64,000 nt of DNA, from contig NC_039359.1 in NCBI RefSeq assembly GCF_003573695.1, positions 142,187,112 through 142,251,111 of the forward strand, written 5' to 3'. Below, in pieces: positions 12,094-24,109 of the stretch (position 1 is the first letter of the stretch; each line of letters opens with the position of its first letter). The position numbers and the translations under genes were made by a program. Under the pieces are notes generated by a model. The model did no database searches and was not told where the DNA came from. It was given only the letters and a program-made list of their open reading frames with translations. The DNA is from Papaver somniferum. Taxonomy: Eukaryota; Streptophyta; Magnoliopsida; Ranunculales; Papaveraceae.

Positions 12094-14492
12094 TGAAAAA
12101 GCGGGGGTCTAACAACACCACCCAATATTTCGCTTAGCAATCTGTATGGACTAACTCCGAAATACTTTGCTAGAGAATCAACTAGACAGTCAGAATCAAT
12201 CTAGATAAAAGTATCTCAAGGATTTAATATCTCTCTCTTGATTTGATTTTTACTCAAGCTAAAAAAAATAGCGAGTCTTTATCAAATACAAGGAATAACT
12301 TGGACGGTACCAAAGACCACTGTCCAAGGATCAATCAATATCAATCAACAACCAAAGGTTGGATTTACAATTGATGATCACGAACGCACAACCTGTATTA
12401 TTTTAATTATATAAAATATAATGCGGAAAAGAAATAACACAGACACCAGAAGTTTTGTTAACGAGGAAACCGCAAATGCAGAAAAACCCCGGGACCTAGT
12501 CCAGATTGAATACACATTGTATTAAGCCGCTACAGACACTAGCCCACTCCAAGCTAACTTCGGACTGGACTATAGTTGAACCCCAATCAGTCTCCCACCG
12601 ATCCAAGGTACAGTTGTACTCCTACGCCTCTGATCCCAGAAGGATACTGCGCACTTGATTCCTTTAGATGATCTCACCCACAACCAAGAGTTGCTGCAAC
12701 CCAAAATCGCAGACTTGATAATAAACAAATCTGTCTCACACAGAAAAGTTTATCAAAGGATAAATCTGTCTCCCACAGATATACACCCTAGGTTTTGTTC
12801 CGTCTTAAGATATAAAATCAAGGTGAACAGGAACCAATTGATAATTCGGCTAAGAACACCCTAGATTAATCAATCACCTCTCTACAATCCTTCCTGACTA
12901 CACAGGCGGTTTGTCGAGGAATCACAAACAGTGAGACGAAGATGTTTGTGACTTCTTTATCTTGCCTATCGGAGAACTCTCACGATCTCAAGACAATCAA
13001 TCGATTGTACTCGTACGATAGAAGATGCAAGATCAGATCACACAACTACGATAAAAGTAGTATCGGTCTGGCTTCACAATCCCAATGAAGTTTTAAATCG
13101 TTAACTTGGTTTTTAGAGAAGAAAACCAAAGGTTAAAGGAGAATCGACTCTGGCGAGCGCACTAGTATCACACAGACGTGTGGGGATTAGTTTTGCACAA
13201 TGCTAGATGTCTCCTTTATATAGCCTTCAAATTAGGGTTTTGCCTTAGTTACAAAGCAATCCATATTCACCGTTAGATGAAAACCTGATTTAGATTCAAG
13301 CTAATATTTCTCAACCGTTAGATCGAAAACTTAGCTTGTGACACACACTTGGGTAGACGTTTAATGGGTTTGTGAAAACCATGCCCAAACGTGTACGTGT
13401 ATGTTGGTTCAACATAGTAACCCAAAAGGTTAACCATATGAGCATTTCATATTAACCTTGTTCTTCTTCACCATAACTAGTTCAATTGACTCAAATGAAC
13501 TAGTTAAAGAGTTGTTCAATTGCTATGAGATATTATGTAACTACACAAGACACAATTGAAACAAAGATGATTCGATTCGATTGAATCGGCTCATGAACAT
13601 TATAGCCACGGTTTGCATAAAGCATTCCTTAGTAATTTAATGTTTCATGTTCAGAGCATATCTTTAGATCATAACCTCTTAAGTTCACAAACAAGTTCGC
13701 GGACTTAAGTAAACCGATTGATTTTTCCAAACTCAGCAGAAATTCTCGGAAAGAGAACTTCCACCAGTTCGCGGACTTAGCACAAAAACGAGTTTTGGAA
13801 AATCCAGCAGAAATTCTCGGTAGAGAACTTCCGACAGTTCGCGGACTGAGTCTGCGGACTGGGTTCGCGGACTTGGCAAGCCAATTCCACAATCCTTCCG
13901 ATTTCTCTTGATCAACAAAGTTCGAAAACTTCGGTTCAAGGAATACATGGTTATGTAATCTAAACTCTCATTTCAATCATTGAGACATTCTCAGAGGACG
14001 CTATGTAGCCGTTATTCACAGACCGATTCACGTCAGAGCAATTCTCAAAGTGATTGAAACTTTTCATGACTTGCGTCACTAGGTGAAGATAAACTTGATC
14101 AAAGTGAAACGCTTTACCAACACATGATTTCGAGATATAGATAGGCGAGATATACTCGGATCAAAATATCAAATGTGTATGATCCAGTCTATATAGCATA
14201 CGACTTTTGTCTCATAAGAAGTAGGAGATAGAAGAGATAGACTTTTGAGTGATAGATAAGTTCAAGTCTCCACATACCTTTTTGTTGATGAAGTTCCACG
14301 GTTCCTTGTATAGATCTTCGTCGCTGTATGATGAATCGCCATGAAGTCCTTGCGCTCAGCTACACTTTTCTATCCTAGTCCGAGACTTATCTATGTAGGC
14401 TAGAAATCAAGACTCATAGTTTTGATCACTAACATTGACAAACATGCTTGAGATAGCAACGCATGCGAGGTCGGCCGAGCTATGCTCTAACA
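12094..14492 (-). repeat. Right LTR (element's 5' LTR) of the nested element
   Basis: A 2399 bp copy of 6214-8592. It carries an extra ~30 bp near 12650-12675 and other small differences. A TATA box is at 13215-13222 on the minus strand. Confidence 0.92.
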
Positions 14493-14497
14493 GTGTG
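14493..14497. repeat. Target-site duplication GTGTG, right copy
   Basis: Matches 6209-6213. Confidence 0.9.
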
Positions 14498-15617
14498 ATC
14501 TCGTACGAGATCATGAGAACAGCTGATTGTCGGCATAACTGGATGGGAAGAGCCCACCCTAACCCGTTAGGGGTAAGCTTCCTTGAAGGGGCAGTCAGGG
14601 AGAATATAAGGGCGGCACCCTTCATTAGGGAGCTGAATTGTGTCAAAAGACGTCAATATCATGGGGCTATGACTCAAGGGAGAGTATAGGCATGTCGTAT
14701 TGGCGCGAAAATATATCCTGCAGAGGCAATAATACGAAAGATGATAAGGAAAAATCAAAGGGTCTTTGCATGAAAATGTAACGACTGCCTGCAATTTTGT
14801 CGCCCGACCAAAACAATACCTTGGGGCAAGCATAAAACCTATCAACAAGGGGAGGCATAATAAGACCTCTACTTAGAGAGGCTCAATAAGACCTCATAAC
14901 AAACACAAATTGACCTATATATGCAGCTAACATTACTATGCAGGAAAACAAGCACTAATAAAGACACACAATAAAATAGAAGAGAAAGTCACGCACGATG
15001 ATAGAAAGGAGGAAAGAAAAATGTTAAGGTGAGAAAATAATGAAGAGGCAGAAAGATTGAGTCAGCATTGATGGGAAAAGCCAATCAAGACGCGGGGAAA
15101 GCGCACAGAAAAGGTAAGAACTGAGGCAGCAACCAACAAAGACGCAGGAAAAGGTATAAAACGATAACGTAAAAACATTCAGGTACAATATAGAACTTGT
15201 GATATAGCTAATGCGAATAATATCGCACGCGTCATAAGGTTATAAATTATACCATGTCACACTCATATATATACAAGGGAACAATTAAGCATATATCAAA
15301 TATTGATCAAATAAAAGCAAATAACATAGGCAAGAATGAGGAATACAAATGTCAGTATAAAACGTTATTTTCCTTCATATGATACTCTCATGTACTTATG
15401 CAATATGTTATCATCATTGGATTAATTCTAACTGTTAGAAAGAGTAGCATTTTGTTTTTTGTTCATAATTACGTGCAGATAACACAAGGAGAATTTACAT
15501 TGAAGAAAAAAGGCCTCAAATGTTACGGAGTACACGTTGAAGAAAAGGTCCCAAAAGAAAGGGAGCATCCAATATACAAAGGGGGAAAAAGAAGAGGAGG
15601 ATCTATAGAAAGTATGA
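14498..15617 (+). other. Untranslated region of the Tat-like element, right of the nested insertion
   Basis: Continues 5608-6208 without coding signal. It is purine-rich from 14960 to 15140 and ends at the stop codon of the antisense accessory gene. Confidence 0.6.
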
Positions 15618-18165
15618 CTATTTCCCGACCATATCATCCTCACCATCTTTCTCAACCTCAGAGTCATTGTTCTCTTCATCGGATACTTCATCTTCTTCAT
15701 ACTCCGCTTCACTGTCAGAGATTTCAGAATATTCTTCATTAGCGGAAACTTCAGCAAAATCATAATCCGGTATGGGAATATTATTATCGGTACAGATCTC
15801 CACTGCATTATTCTTGACAGCCGCATCGCAGACACGAAGTGCATCCTTATTTAAGTTGGCAACAGTAACCACTAACTTTCTCTTAAGTCTGCGACATTTA
15901 TTGTTTCTTGCGGAAAGCTTCTCCTTTAAATTCTCAATATCTTTAAGATGTCGCTTTTCAGTATCTACAAAAGAAAATAAAAAGATTAAAGCCACATGCA
16001 AACAAAATCCAGAAAGCAACACAAACTTGAAAACAATATAGGATTATAAGCAACCTTCTTTTTCAGAAAGGATAGTCCTAACCAATGCCGCATGGTTAGA
16101 TTCTAAAATAATATTTGTAACTAAACCAGTTCTAGCGTTATCAATAACCCTTGCAGCCCATTCAAACTCATCATCATTCCCTATAAAAAGACGAGAGCGA
16201 ATCACATTTTCACGGGCGATAAGAGTATCCCTTTCACTTATAACTAGATCCCTCTCCATCTGAATTTGAAGTTGAACTTCATGAAATTCCTTCAAATCTT
16301 TCGCACCCTTAAGAACAACTTGATCCTTTTCTGTAATAAGTGTGTTTTTATCGCCTCGAGCCTATTGATTTCCTCATTATTTTCAAGAAGACGGCATTTA
16401 AAACCATTATTCACAGATAGCATTGACCTATGTTCTCTATTAAGGATTCTATACTTCGAACGAAGTTCATCCAGACTAATGTTCTCTAACCAATCATTGG
16501 GAAAATTTTTCAAGGAAAAATTAAGATTCTCAAGAAGAGTCTCATCATCATCAGGAAGGTTAGACGCTTCATCAGATAAATTCTAGATCTCTGCGAACAA
16601 AAGAAATTAAAAGAAGATGAAGGCAATGCGAAGAAGTCAAAATGAGGAGGAGTAAAAAATACGTACCCACTAGATGATTGTTTCTCTCACGGAGATCAAT
16701 CACATCATTCTTATAAGATAAAAGCTCATCACTGACTTTCTGGTTCTCCGTTTCAAGATGGCGAATCTTCCTATGAAAATCATTGGTAACCGCGTAGGAT
16801 ACACGAGCGCTCTATATCAACGGGGGAAAAGGAGAAAAAATGAGTGAAAGATGAAACTTTAGCGAAGACTGACGCACAAGAAGAAAACTCACCAAAGACC
16901 CAAGCACGGATTGGAAATTTGGAGTTAAAGAAGAGGCAACTCTTTGCAAAGACTCATGACTCAAAGAGGGAGCATCACAGATCTTAGAAACTGCATCGCA
17001 CGTGCTAGTTAGTACAGTATCACCAACAGAAGCTAATGAGTTGGAGAAGATACTTGACCATTGATCTCCGTGAGAAAAACAATCATGGGAATTATCAGGA
17101 AGAGGAACCGCGTCATCATGGGAGCTGGTATTTGGGAAAGCTGGAGAAGATAACTTTCTCTTTTTAGAAGCAGTCTTTTTTCTGTATATTTGAAGAAGCG
17201 TCACCACCTTTAGGGAGAAGAACATCATCATTGAGACCCTCAGCGTCTCCAGTCTCCACCTACACACACAATGAAAGATAAGAAACAGAGGCAAAAATAT
17301 TGTTAAAATTTTAAATGAGTATTTCTTAATTCATTGGCGTGCGAACTTGAATCCTGTGACACATTCTTGTTAGCCTTCTTATTTTTCTTACCAATCTGAA
17401 CACAAATAAAATAATAAGAGAAAGTACTGAAGATAAGCGGAAAGATAAACGCACCACAATATTTTACTCAGGCCATTTAAACTCCCAAGGTTTGTAGGCG
17501 TCGAGATTCGCAGGGAGTGGAAGAGTTGAACCATCAGCACCCCTACCAGAGATGTAAGGGCCCTCTAAAATGACAGGGTACTCCGCCCAACAAACATCCT
17601 TTGACTTTCGCGCAGTGTTATTGGAAGAGTCATGAAAGTCAACATCCCGCATGATCCTCTGGTATTCTGTGAAACCATCAGCTCTAGATAAACGGATGCC
17701 CCAGCGGAATGATTCATTCTTCATGATAACAACATCATAGTGACTAAAGAAATTCTCCACAGTGTACTCAGCTGGGATGATTTATTTATGTGCATGTTTT
17801 GGATTCCTTACATCTTCTGGATAAAGAGATTCTAACTCGGCCGCACGCCAGGCGTACTCTACCATTATTCTAATGCAATCACCACTCAGTTGGAATATGC
17901 CGCGTGACAATTTCGCATGAGATAGAAGCTCGTAAAATAATGGAATTTGAGGATTGCAAAGGGGAATGGGAAGACCAACAAGTAATTACCCGAGCGAAAC
18001 AATGATCTTATGATCGTTCCATTGATCAAACGAAAACCATCTAGGTTCAAGAGAAGAAGTAGACTCCGATCCAGGAGGGATGGACAATATGAAGCCTCTT
18101 TGCTTGAATTTAGTCTTTAATATATGGAACTCTTTAACATTCTTCCAACCCGATTTAAGTGGCAT
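15618..18165 (-). pseudogene. Antisense intron-containing accessory gene of the Tat-like element (Transposase_28-like plus coiled coil)
   Basis: Reading the minus strand, an ATG at 18165 begins MPLKSGWKNVKEFH, followed by ESTSSLEPRWFSFDQW and later GLPIP..., the pattern of the 'putative gypsy-type transposon' (Transposase_28) family. Downstream exons are bounded by GT-AG signals. Exon 1 ends near 17468 and an exon begins at 17395. Others are 17259-16893, 16811-16667 (coiled coil ending RERNNHLV), 16590-16055 and 15964-15618. The last ends in a very acidic tail (SDSEAEYEEDEVSDEE). In-frame stops near 17987 and 17780 and a frameshift near 16350 make this copy a pseudogene. Family function is unknown; accessory antisense ORFs are known in Tat-lineage elements. 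Exon 17395 lacks a clear donor. Confidence 0.75.
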
Positions 18166-18672
18166 TTTCAGAATGTAAATGGGAGATGAAAGAAATTTAA
18201 TCAAGATGATCAGGATCAAGATGATCAAGAAGATGATGATGATGAAAAATGGAGTTCACAACCGAGAAAAAATAAGAAAAAGATAGAAGAAGTAGTTAAA
18301 GATTGAAAGAAAAAGCGAAATAGGGTATGATGATTAATCAGAAATTGAAGAACAGTCGAACAAGAAAAGTTGCAGAGACCAGAGAAGGAGAGAAAGAGTA
18401 AAAAGATGAAGGCGTGTTGTAGTATATAAAAGATCGTATCTCCTCTTCCCGAGATATCTCTCTTACGGACGCATTAATGATGAGATAGATACGAAGCGAC
18501 GGTTGTCAGGTTTTTTAGAGACGTGTTAAATGATAAGAGGTGAAGTCAATACATGGGAATAGTCATGCCGAAAACCCGGAAGAATGTCGGTTGAAAGGAT
18601 ATGAAAAGATGAATAGGTGCGGCAAGAAGAAAATTAAAGTTTCTCTCATCGCTCCTTCTTTGAATGTACGAT

Positions 18673-18688
18673 AAGAGAAGAGGAAAAA
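18673..18688 (+). other. Polypurine tract of the Tat-like element
   Basis: AAGAGAAGAGGAAAAA ends exactly at the TG of the right LTR, as expected for the plus-strand primer. Confidence 0.75.
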
Positions 18689-19161
18689 TGTGGGTGCAAA
18701 ATATCGCACACTCATTAGTTATGCGAATTAATATGTTTAGCACTATGCGAATACGAACGGACATTATATATCCAAGATGACGAATTTGATGATGTCACTA
18801 AGTCACGATAAAAGTTTGAGGATCTATGCGTCGGGAAAGAATCCATGCGAAAATATAAATGTCCAAGCGACTTTGACGCACGCCAGATCCGAAAATATGG
18901 GCTTTATTAGCTGTTCTCCACAATGTAATCTCATATAAAAAGGACCAACCACCATTGTAAAGAGAGAGATCTTTTTGGTGAGCTAAGGATAGAGTTTTAA
19001 GAAAGAGAGTGTTATTTGTTTCTCAAGTTAGGGTTTCCTCATATCTCATTTGTATTTGTCCTAAGTTTTTAATAATAAATCTTGAGTATTTCATCAATGA
19101 TTTCTTAGTTTATTTGATAGATTATCATTAGGGTGTAGTTGTGGGATTTCCTACAACTACA
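18689..19161 (+). repeat. Right (3') LTR of the Tat-like element
   Basis: A 473 bp copy of the left LTR that keeps the 56 bp missing there. TATA box at 18934-18943. Confidence 0.93.
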
Positions 19162-19166
19162 CCATG
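19162..19166. repeat. Target-site duplication CCATG, right copy
   Basis: Matches 1594-1598. Confidence 0.92.
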
Positions 19167-20655
19167 AGTCGATATTGAATCTACACCGTAGCTTCTGTAC
19201 GTACTACATCACCATTCATTGCTAGTCATAATCCCAACTCTACTCAACCACCAACAAAACCATTTATTCATTACTCAATTATAAAGTCAAACATTAATTT
19301 CCTAGTTTTCAATTCCACGGCTTTTGTTTGTTCAATTCCACCACTTTTGTTTCTCTCAAAAAATCAAGTCTTTGAATTAAGTTAACCATTTACTTCTTCA
19401 AACACCTTTACCAATTCCTATAGATAATTCAATTTCCACCGAGAACCTTAATTCTAATTTGGGGAAGAACAAAAAACCTGACTTTCTTTCAAATCCTCGC
19501 TAAAATTAAAATTCAACCATTGGTTCATTTTTACGTTGCTTCACAATAGAAAACCTATCCTATATTATTCACTAACACCACTAATCTTCACATAATCTCA
19601 AAGGAGGATTGACAAACTCTAGTTTTTAACATTTGATTTGCCATTCTTTGAGTTTGAGATCGACCAAAATAATCAAAACCAAAATGGAATTACTGAGACA
19701 CCCAACTGAAATGGTTACGGACATAATAAGAAGATATATATATTTTCTGGAAAAAAAAGGGTGTCCAAAGTAGATGGTTGCCTAAATAGTTTTTTTCGAT
19801 AGGGTAACCATTTTACCCCTTACATATAGATCTTCAACCAATGTCCGAATAACATGATCAAATAGTCCATTATGTGTAATTTTTTTGAGATCTAAACAAT
19901 GGACCTAGTTTCATGACCAAATTATTGTTTGATTAATTTCTTTAAATCACCTCATGGTCGGTCAAATAGGGTTGACGAGCTTGCGGATCGTTACAATTAA
20001 TTACCATAACGAGTTCATTTTACAAAATGAACTACCACTCCTACAATATGACACCTATCATATACGAGTTCGTTCTACAAAATGAACTGTTATTACTAGA
20101 ATGAACTACCATACTCTAGAATAGTGTTCATTCTTGGACGTGAACTACCATTATACCTGTAGAAAAATTAAATTTTTGAACAAAGAACTGCTAGAACTAG
20201 AATGAACTACCATTATACTTATAGAAAAATTAAAATTTTAAAACATAGTACACTAGGTACTCGTTGTGTAGATCTCGTCGAGACCTTTATTAATTTTGAA
20301 CTTATATTTCGAGAGACATTTAGTTTTTAAGTTTTTTTTTTTGTTAATGTTGAGAATAGAAATAAATTAGTAAAAAGAAAATAAAGAAATAGAGATTACA
20401 ACTATATAGCACGTGAAGAATTAAGAGAAAATAAGAAAAAGAAAAAGATACTTCATATATCTTTAATATTTTTGAATAAATTAGGACCAAACTAACTTGG
20501 GACCACCTTAAATAAAACGAAATTGAAATTTCCCTAATGAAAATCAAGTATAAAGAATATCTGATGTCTTGGTAAAAAAAATTGAACAACTAGTACTGGA
20601 TTTCAGACGACAAGATGGCACCTTCAGGCTCCTGATTAGTTTTTCCCTAAGAGTT
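19167..20655. other. Intergenic DNA with short direct repeats
   Basis: No gene seen. From 20020 to 20240 there are paired direct repeats: a block with ACAAAATGAACT (20033 and 20078) and a block TGAACTACCATTATAC followed by TAGAAAAATTAAA (about 20141 and 20202). The origin is unknown; it may be a decayed transposon end. Confidence 0.45.
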
Positions 20656-21889
20656 CTAAGACCATCTAGGCTCGATCCAAGTGCAGTTTGATCTTTCCTT
20701 TGTATTATGAAAATCTTGTGCATAATGTTGATTACCCCCTACAAAATGATACCTACATGTATCAAGAGAATGGTATAAAATCCTTTCACCTTGTAATCTC
20801 GGGAAGTAGATGTTGTTCACCATGAAACTACGTGGAGCAATTGCTGAAAAGCTGGATGCATAGCTGATGAACAATGCATGCTTTCCCAAACTGTTCAGTT
20901 TTACCCAAACCATCTCTGAATCATCCAATCTATAAATATCTACGGATTTTCCACGTAGTCCTACATTCACCAGTAATAGTTTATCATCACACTCCACCAA
21001 ATAACTTGGATAAAAACTGCCGAATTGTTTCAAGGACCTCGGAAGTACTTTCCAACTGTAAGTATCTTTCACACTGAAAATTCCTAATATTCCATTGTAA
21101 TCTAAGCAGTAGAAAGCTCCGTGATAGAAAACTGGGTTGTTAATACACGGCATAAAGTTGACCATATACGGAGCAATGCCTTCCTCAGAGAAGCCTTCAT
21201 AATCAAATCTATGAATATTCCAGCCAATTGCACTGTTTCCCGGTTCAGTTACCAAGAAAGATATCTCATTATCACCTCCCATTGGGCACCAGTTGGAGAT
21301 AACAACCACCAAACAATCTTGAGAAGTTGGTACCCACGAGAATGACATTCCACCAAGTACGTAATTATCAGGAAAATCTGGAAGAAATATCATTGCTTTT
21401 GTGAAGGGATTGTAGCAGAATACTTTTTTTTTCCCATTCGATAATAAAAGCCACCCATCTTTCGAAAATCGGATTGTAGAACCTACAAGCAATTGATCAG
21501 ATAATTTCATAAGATACTTGTCATTATCATGCATCGGGTCTAGCACATCGCAGATGGTGTCTTCATCATCTTCAAAGATGGAAATCAACCATGGAGATAA
21601 ATATGTAGTTGCCGAGGTCCTTGTAGCAGCCAATATCCGGTTCAATGCGGGAAGAAATATTGAATTTTGTTTACAGGCTAAGCGAAAATGAATGTAATCC
21701 ACTGGATGGAGAAATCTTGCTATCTCCTCTAGACTATCATAATCATCAACAAAATCCCACTGTTTCGAAGCTTCCAATTCTCCTCCGCTATTATTTGTCC
21801 CAGTCATATTATCTTCCACTGTGCTGGTTGAAGTTGTATCTTGGTTTACTAGGAGATTTGTTATTCTTCTCCTTCTTCGAGCAACATGC
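20656..21889 (-). CDS. F-box-like/DUF295 (KIB-type) protein
   Basis: An open frame of about 410 codons. The N-terminal part contains an F-box-like segment (SLEEIARFLHPVDYIHFRLA), which in this family links target proteins to SCF ubiquitin ligases. The rest is the DUF295 domain, predicted to form a beta-propeller: FSKDGWLLLSNGKKKVFCYN, FTKAMIFLPDFPD, then VFYHGAFYCLDYNGILGIF. The frame is open upstream of the GTG at 21819, up to a good 3' splice site at 21890-21891 (T-rich, GTTAGCAG). The first coding exon is therefore probably upstream and not identified; the first internal ATG in frame (21807) is an alternative start. The decayed copy at 335-1330 is its closest relative here. Targets are unknown. 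Confidence 0.78.
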
Positions 21890-22088
21890 CTGCTAACAAA
21901 AAATAATAATCCATAGTTAGAAAAGCTAACAAATAAGAATGTTATTGTTTGTACTGTCTAGAAAATATATGGAGAGCCGCAAATAATGCCCGACAAGCCT
22001 ATGCAAGAAGATTCCAGAAATTCCCAGAAATCTTGTTGCCCATGTTGCTATATGAAGTTTACCTAATTAGGGTATACATACAAAGGTA

Positions 22089-22470
22089 GGATCCATGGAC
22101 ACTCTTAGATGGACAAGGTTAGACAAGATTTACGCCATTTTCTCCGCATAACCCAAACGATAATGAATTAAAGTGTAATATCTTCATGATATGTTTCTCT
22201 TATAAGATTCTACATTGCTACAGAAAATAAATACAATTAAAGATATATAAAACGACCATCTACCCCTTTGAATATCAGCCGTTCAAAGTTAACGGTTGAA
22301 ATTAAGATCGGTAGACGGTGAGGTTTGCTATCTCGAATTGCGTTCAATTTTTATAGGAATGTAAACATATCATCAAAATATTACACTCAAATTCATTGTC
22401 GTTTGGGTTTTGCTGAGAAAATTGCGCAAATCTTGGTCGACCTTGTCCATCTAAGAGTGTTCATGGATCC
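22089..22470. mobile_element. MITE with long terminal inverted repeats
   Basis: A 382 bp element between the two DUF295 genes. Its ends are inverted copies of about 70 bp, opening GGATCCATGGACACTCTTAG on the left; the right end is the inverse with GGATCCATGAACACTCTTAG. No coding capacity and no clear target duplication. Long TIRs suggest a Mutator-like or similar non-autonomous DNA transposon, family uncertain. Confidence 0.75.
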
Positions 22471-22781
22471 TCCCTCATACATAAACTATATAAATACATG
22501 TATCCTAAATCCTAAGTGGTATAGAATTCTAAGTTAGCTAACCGTACAACATTATTGTAATCACCACATCAATAAAATCTCTTCCAACAGAATTCTATCC
22601 GTGGATATAGGCATCACTCGCCGAACCATGTTAAATTCTTGCCTTCTCTATTTATCTTTTATACATTTTTAACCCTAATTTCACATATATATCAACAATC
22701 AATCATGTTTTGTGTCTAAAAGCAATTTTGGGTACAAACAGTTCCATAAACAGTGTCCTTAAGGTTGCATTAATGATGTAT

Positions 22782-23996
22782 TTACCTGTTTACTGTTGTG
22801 GGCATCATGATCCAAGTGGGCAGAAACCATGGGGTTGGAAGTTTCAAACACGGCATGATAACTGTAGTAGCATTATCTTCTACTTCATACACATACAAGG
22901 TTTGATCTTCCGATAGTGTATAAAACAAGCAACCCCTTTCAAGACCCATATCAGTTGCTGAGCAGTACGCACTGGAAGTTGAATAACACTTTCTGGAACG
23001 TGATGTGTCCATGTTTGTGCACAAAAAGAGAACACGATCACCCAAAGTCTTCAACAAAACCCAAGTCATTGATGAGAAATCCAACTTGAAGATATGTGTT
23101 GATGCAACTTTTCTAAAACCCCTTGGACTGCAATTTAAGACAACTTTAAAGATTTCGTTACCAGATTCAACCCAATCTTCCATGTACCGACCGTACTCTT
23201 CACCTCCACCTATCAATGGGAAAGTGATTTCGTCTACCGGGAAATCGCCAATGTCTACTTTGAATTTTGTAAGAAATTGGGTTTGTTCATCAACGAGAAC
23301 ATGATGCCATAGTTTTTGTATATCAATCTCATTAACCCAATTTTCCGTATCACATAATGCATACAACTTACCTTGAAAGCAAAGCAGCGAATCAATGAAC
23401 TCTGAAAAATCACCATCGGGGTTAGAACGGCCATCCAATTCCTTTGTTCTCCATTGTTTGTCTCCGGGCCGACAAAAAACTAGAATATGCATATTACGAT
23501 TAACTTCACCTAGATCATTTATACCTCTAAAAATAAGGAACACCATGCAGGAATCATCAGTGTCAGGATTACAAGTACTTGGAACAGGTGGTGAGGATAA
23601 CACTAAATCAAACATATAATATTGTTCTGATTTTTTAGAAAAACACTGACGGTCGAGGTTAGGCAACCGAATGGTTTCGGAAGATACCGGGTTCCACAAG
23701 AAACAATCATCTAAGTTTGTAGCGTCAGCGACAGAATACTCAGCATTATCTTCAACATTACCAATAACAATTAGCCATCCTTGATGACAAGTTTTATGAA
23801 AATATGCTCTACCTTGCATCTCAGGGATAGATTTAACGCAATTTCTGTTATTGGGTTCACAAGGATTATAAAAACTCTGAAATTTCCTACCTTTTCCATG
23901 TGGAAAAACAAGCCAAGGTTCTGCCTTTGGAATCGGTGGACGTTGTCTTTCACTTCTCTCAGCTGATGCTGATTCCGATGCTGATTGCTTGTCCAT
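22782..23996 (-). CDS. DUF295 (KIB-type) protein
   Basis: An uninterrupted 404-codon frame from an ATG at 23996. There is no F-box; after a short Ser/Glu-rich leader, DUF295 begins with PWLVFPHGKGRKFQSFYNP. It continues through WNPVSSETIRLPNL and MHILVFCRPGDKQW, and ends with ERGCLFYTLSEDQTLYVYEV and a PWFLPTWIM tail, the typical family finish. The start is supported by a TATA box at 24094-24101, about 100 bp upstream. It shares strand and family with the gene at 20656 but is diverged, so the pair looks like an old family cluster. DUF295 members without F-boxes are common in plants; some are organellar or of unknown role, and I infer nothing more specific. Confidence 0.85.
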   Translation of the reverse strand: MDKQSASESASAERSERQRPPIPKAEPWLVFPHGKGRKFQSFYNPCEPNNRNCVKSIPEMQGRAYFHKTCHQGWLIVIGNVEDNAEYSVADATNLDDCFLWNPVSSETIRLPNLDRQCFSKKSEQYYMFDLVLSSPPVPSTCNPDTDDSCMVFLIFRGINDLGEVNRNMHILVFCRPGDKQWRTKELDGRSNPDGDFSEFIDSLLCFQGKLYALCDTENWVNEIDIQKLWHHVLVDEQTQFLTKFKVDIGDFPVDEITFPLIGGGEEYGRYMEDWVESGNEIFKVVLNCSPRGFRKVASTHIFKLDFSSMTWVLLKTLGDRVLFLCTNMDTSRSRKCYSTSSAYCSATDMGLERGCLFYTLSEDQTLYVYEVEDNATTVIMPCLKLPTPWFLPTWIMMPTTVNR

Positions 23997-24093
23997 GGAA
24001 AAAACAACCGACTGTTGAGAGTAAAGAAGATAAGTTAATAAGTTGAGAAAAGAGGAAACACGGAAATCCGTGGAGAATGATTGAAAGTATCTG

Positions 24094-24101
24094 TTTTTAT
24101 A
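24094..24101 (-). promoter_or_regulatory. TATA box upstream of the DUF295 gene
   Basis: The minus strand reads TATAAAAA about 100 nt before the ATG at 23996. Transcription would start near 24065, giving a leader of about 70 nt. Confidence 0.55.
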
Positions 24102-24109
24102 GACAACCT

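Larger units (their letters stand above)
6214..14492 (-). mobile_element. Nested non-autonomous LTR element with 2.4 kb LTRs
   Basis: An 8.3 kb element with two near-identical 2.4 kb LTRs and a GTGTG duplication, inserted in the 3' part of the Tat-like element. On the minus strand the LTR starts TGTTAGAGC and ends GCTTTTTCA. The sequence next to the right-hand LTR reads ATTGGTATCAGAGC on that strand, the initiator-Met tRNA primer-binding site common in Copia-type elements. This fixes the orientation as minus. The 3.5 kb interior has no protease, integrase or reverse transcriptase, only a decayed coiled-coil ORF, so it is a LARD-like element that must borrow enzymes from a relative. Two related LTR pieces lie at 31039 and 60232, and another LTR starts at 63916. 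Confidence 0.92.
1599..19161 (+). mobile_element. Tat-like Ty3/gypsy LTR retrotransposon with nested insertion
   Basis: A 17.6 kb element bounded by two LTRs (TG...CA) and a CCATG duplication. Without the nested element at 6214-14492 it is about 9.3 kb. Reading left to right: LTR, primer-binding site beginning TTTTGGCGC, gag, an aspartic protease with LIDSGSS, and an integrase C-terminal tail. No reverse transcriptase, RNase H or integrase core is present. Downstream lie a long untranslated stretch, an antisense intron-containing accessory gene, a purine tract and the right LTR. The PBS, the gag/protease style and the antisense Transposase_28-type ORF suggest the Tat/Ogre lineage (inference). 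It is non-autonomous because the catalytic core is missing, and it is further broken by stop codons. Confidence 0.93.

Noticed and set aside
20344..20589. Phe/Tyr-rich minus-strand frame as a membrane protein
   Set aside because: The composition follows from AT-rich DNA; no start context, neighbours or family pattern support it.
23005..23619. Plus-strand frames within 22782-23996
   Set aside because: Shadows of the DUF295 gene, which has a full-length frame and family motifs on the minus strand.
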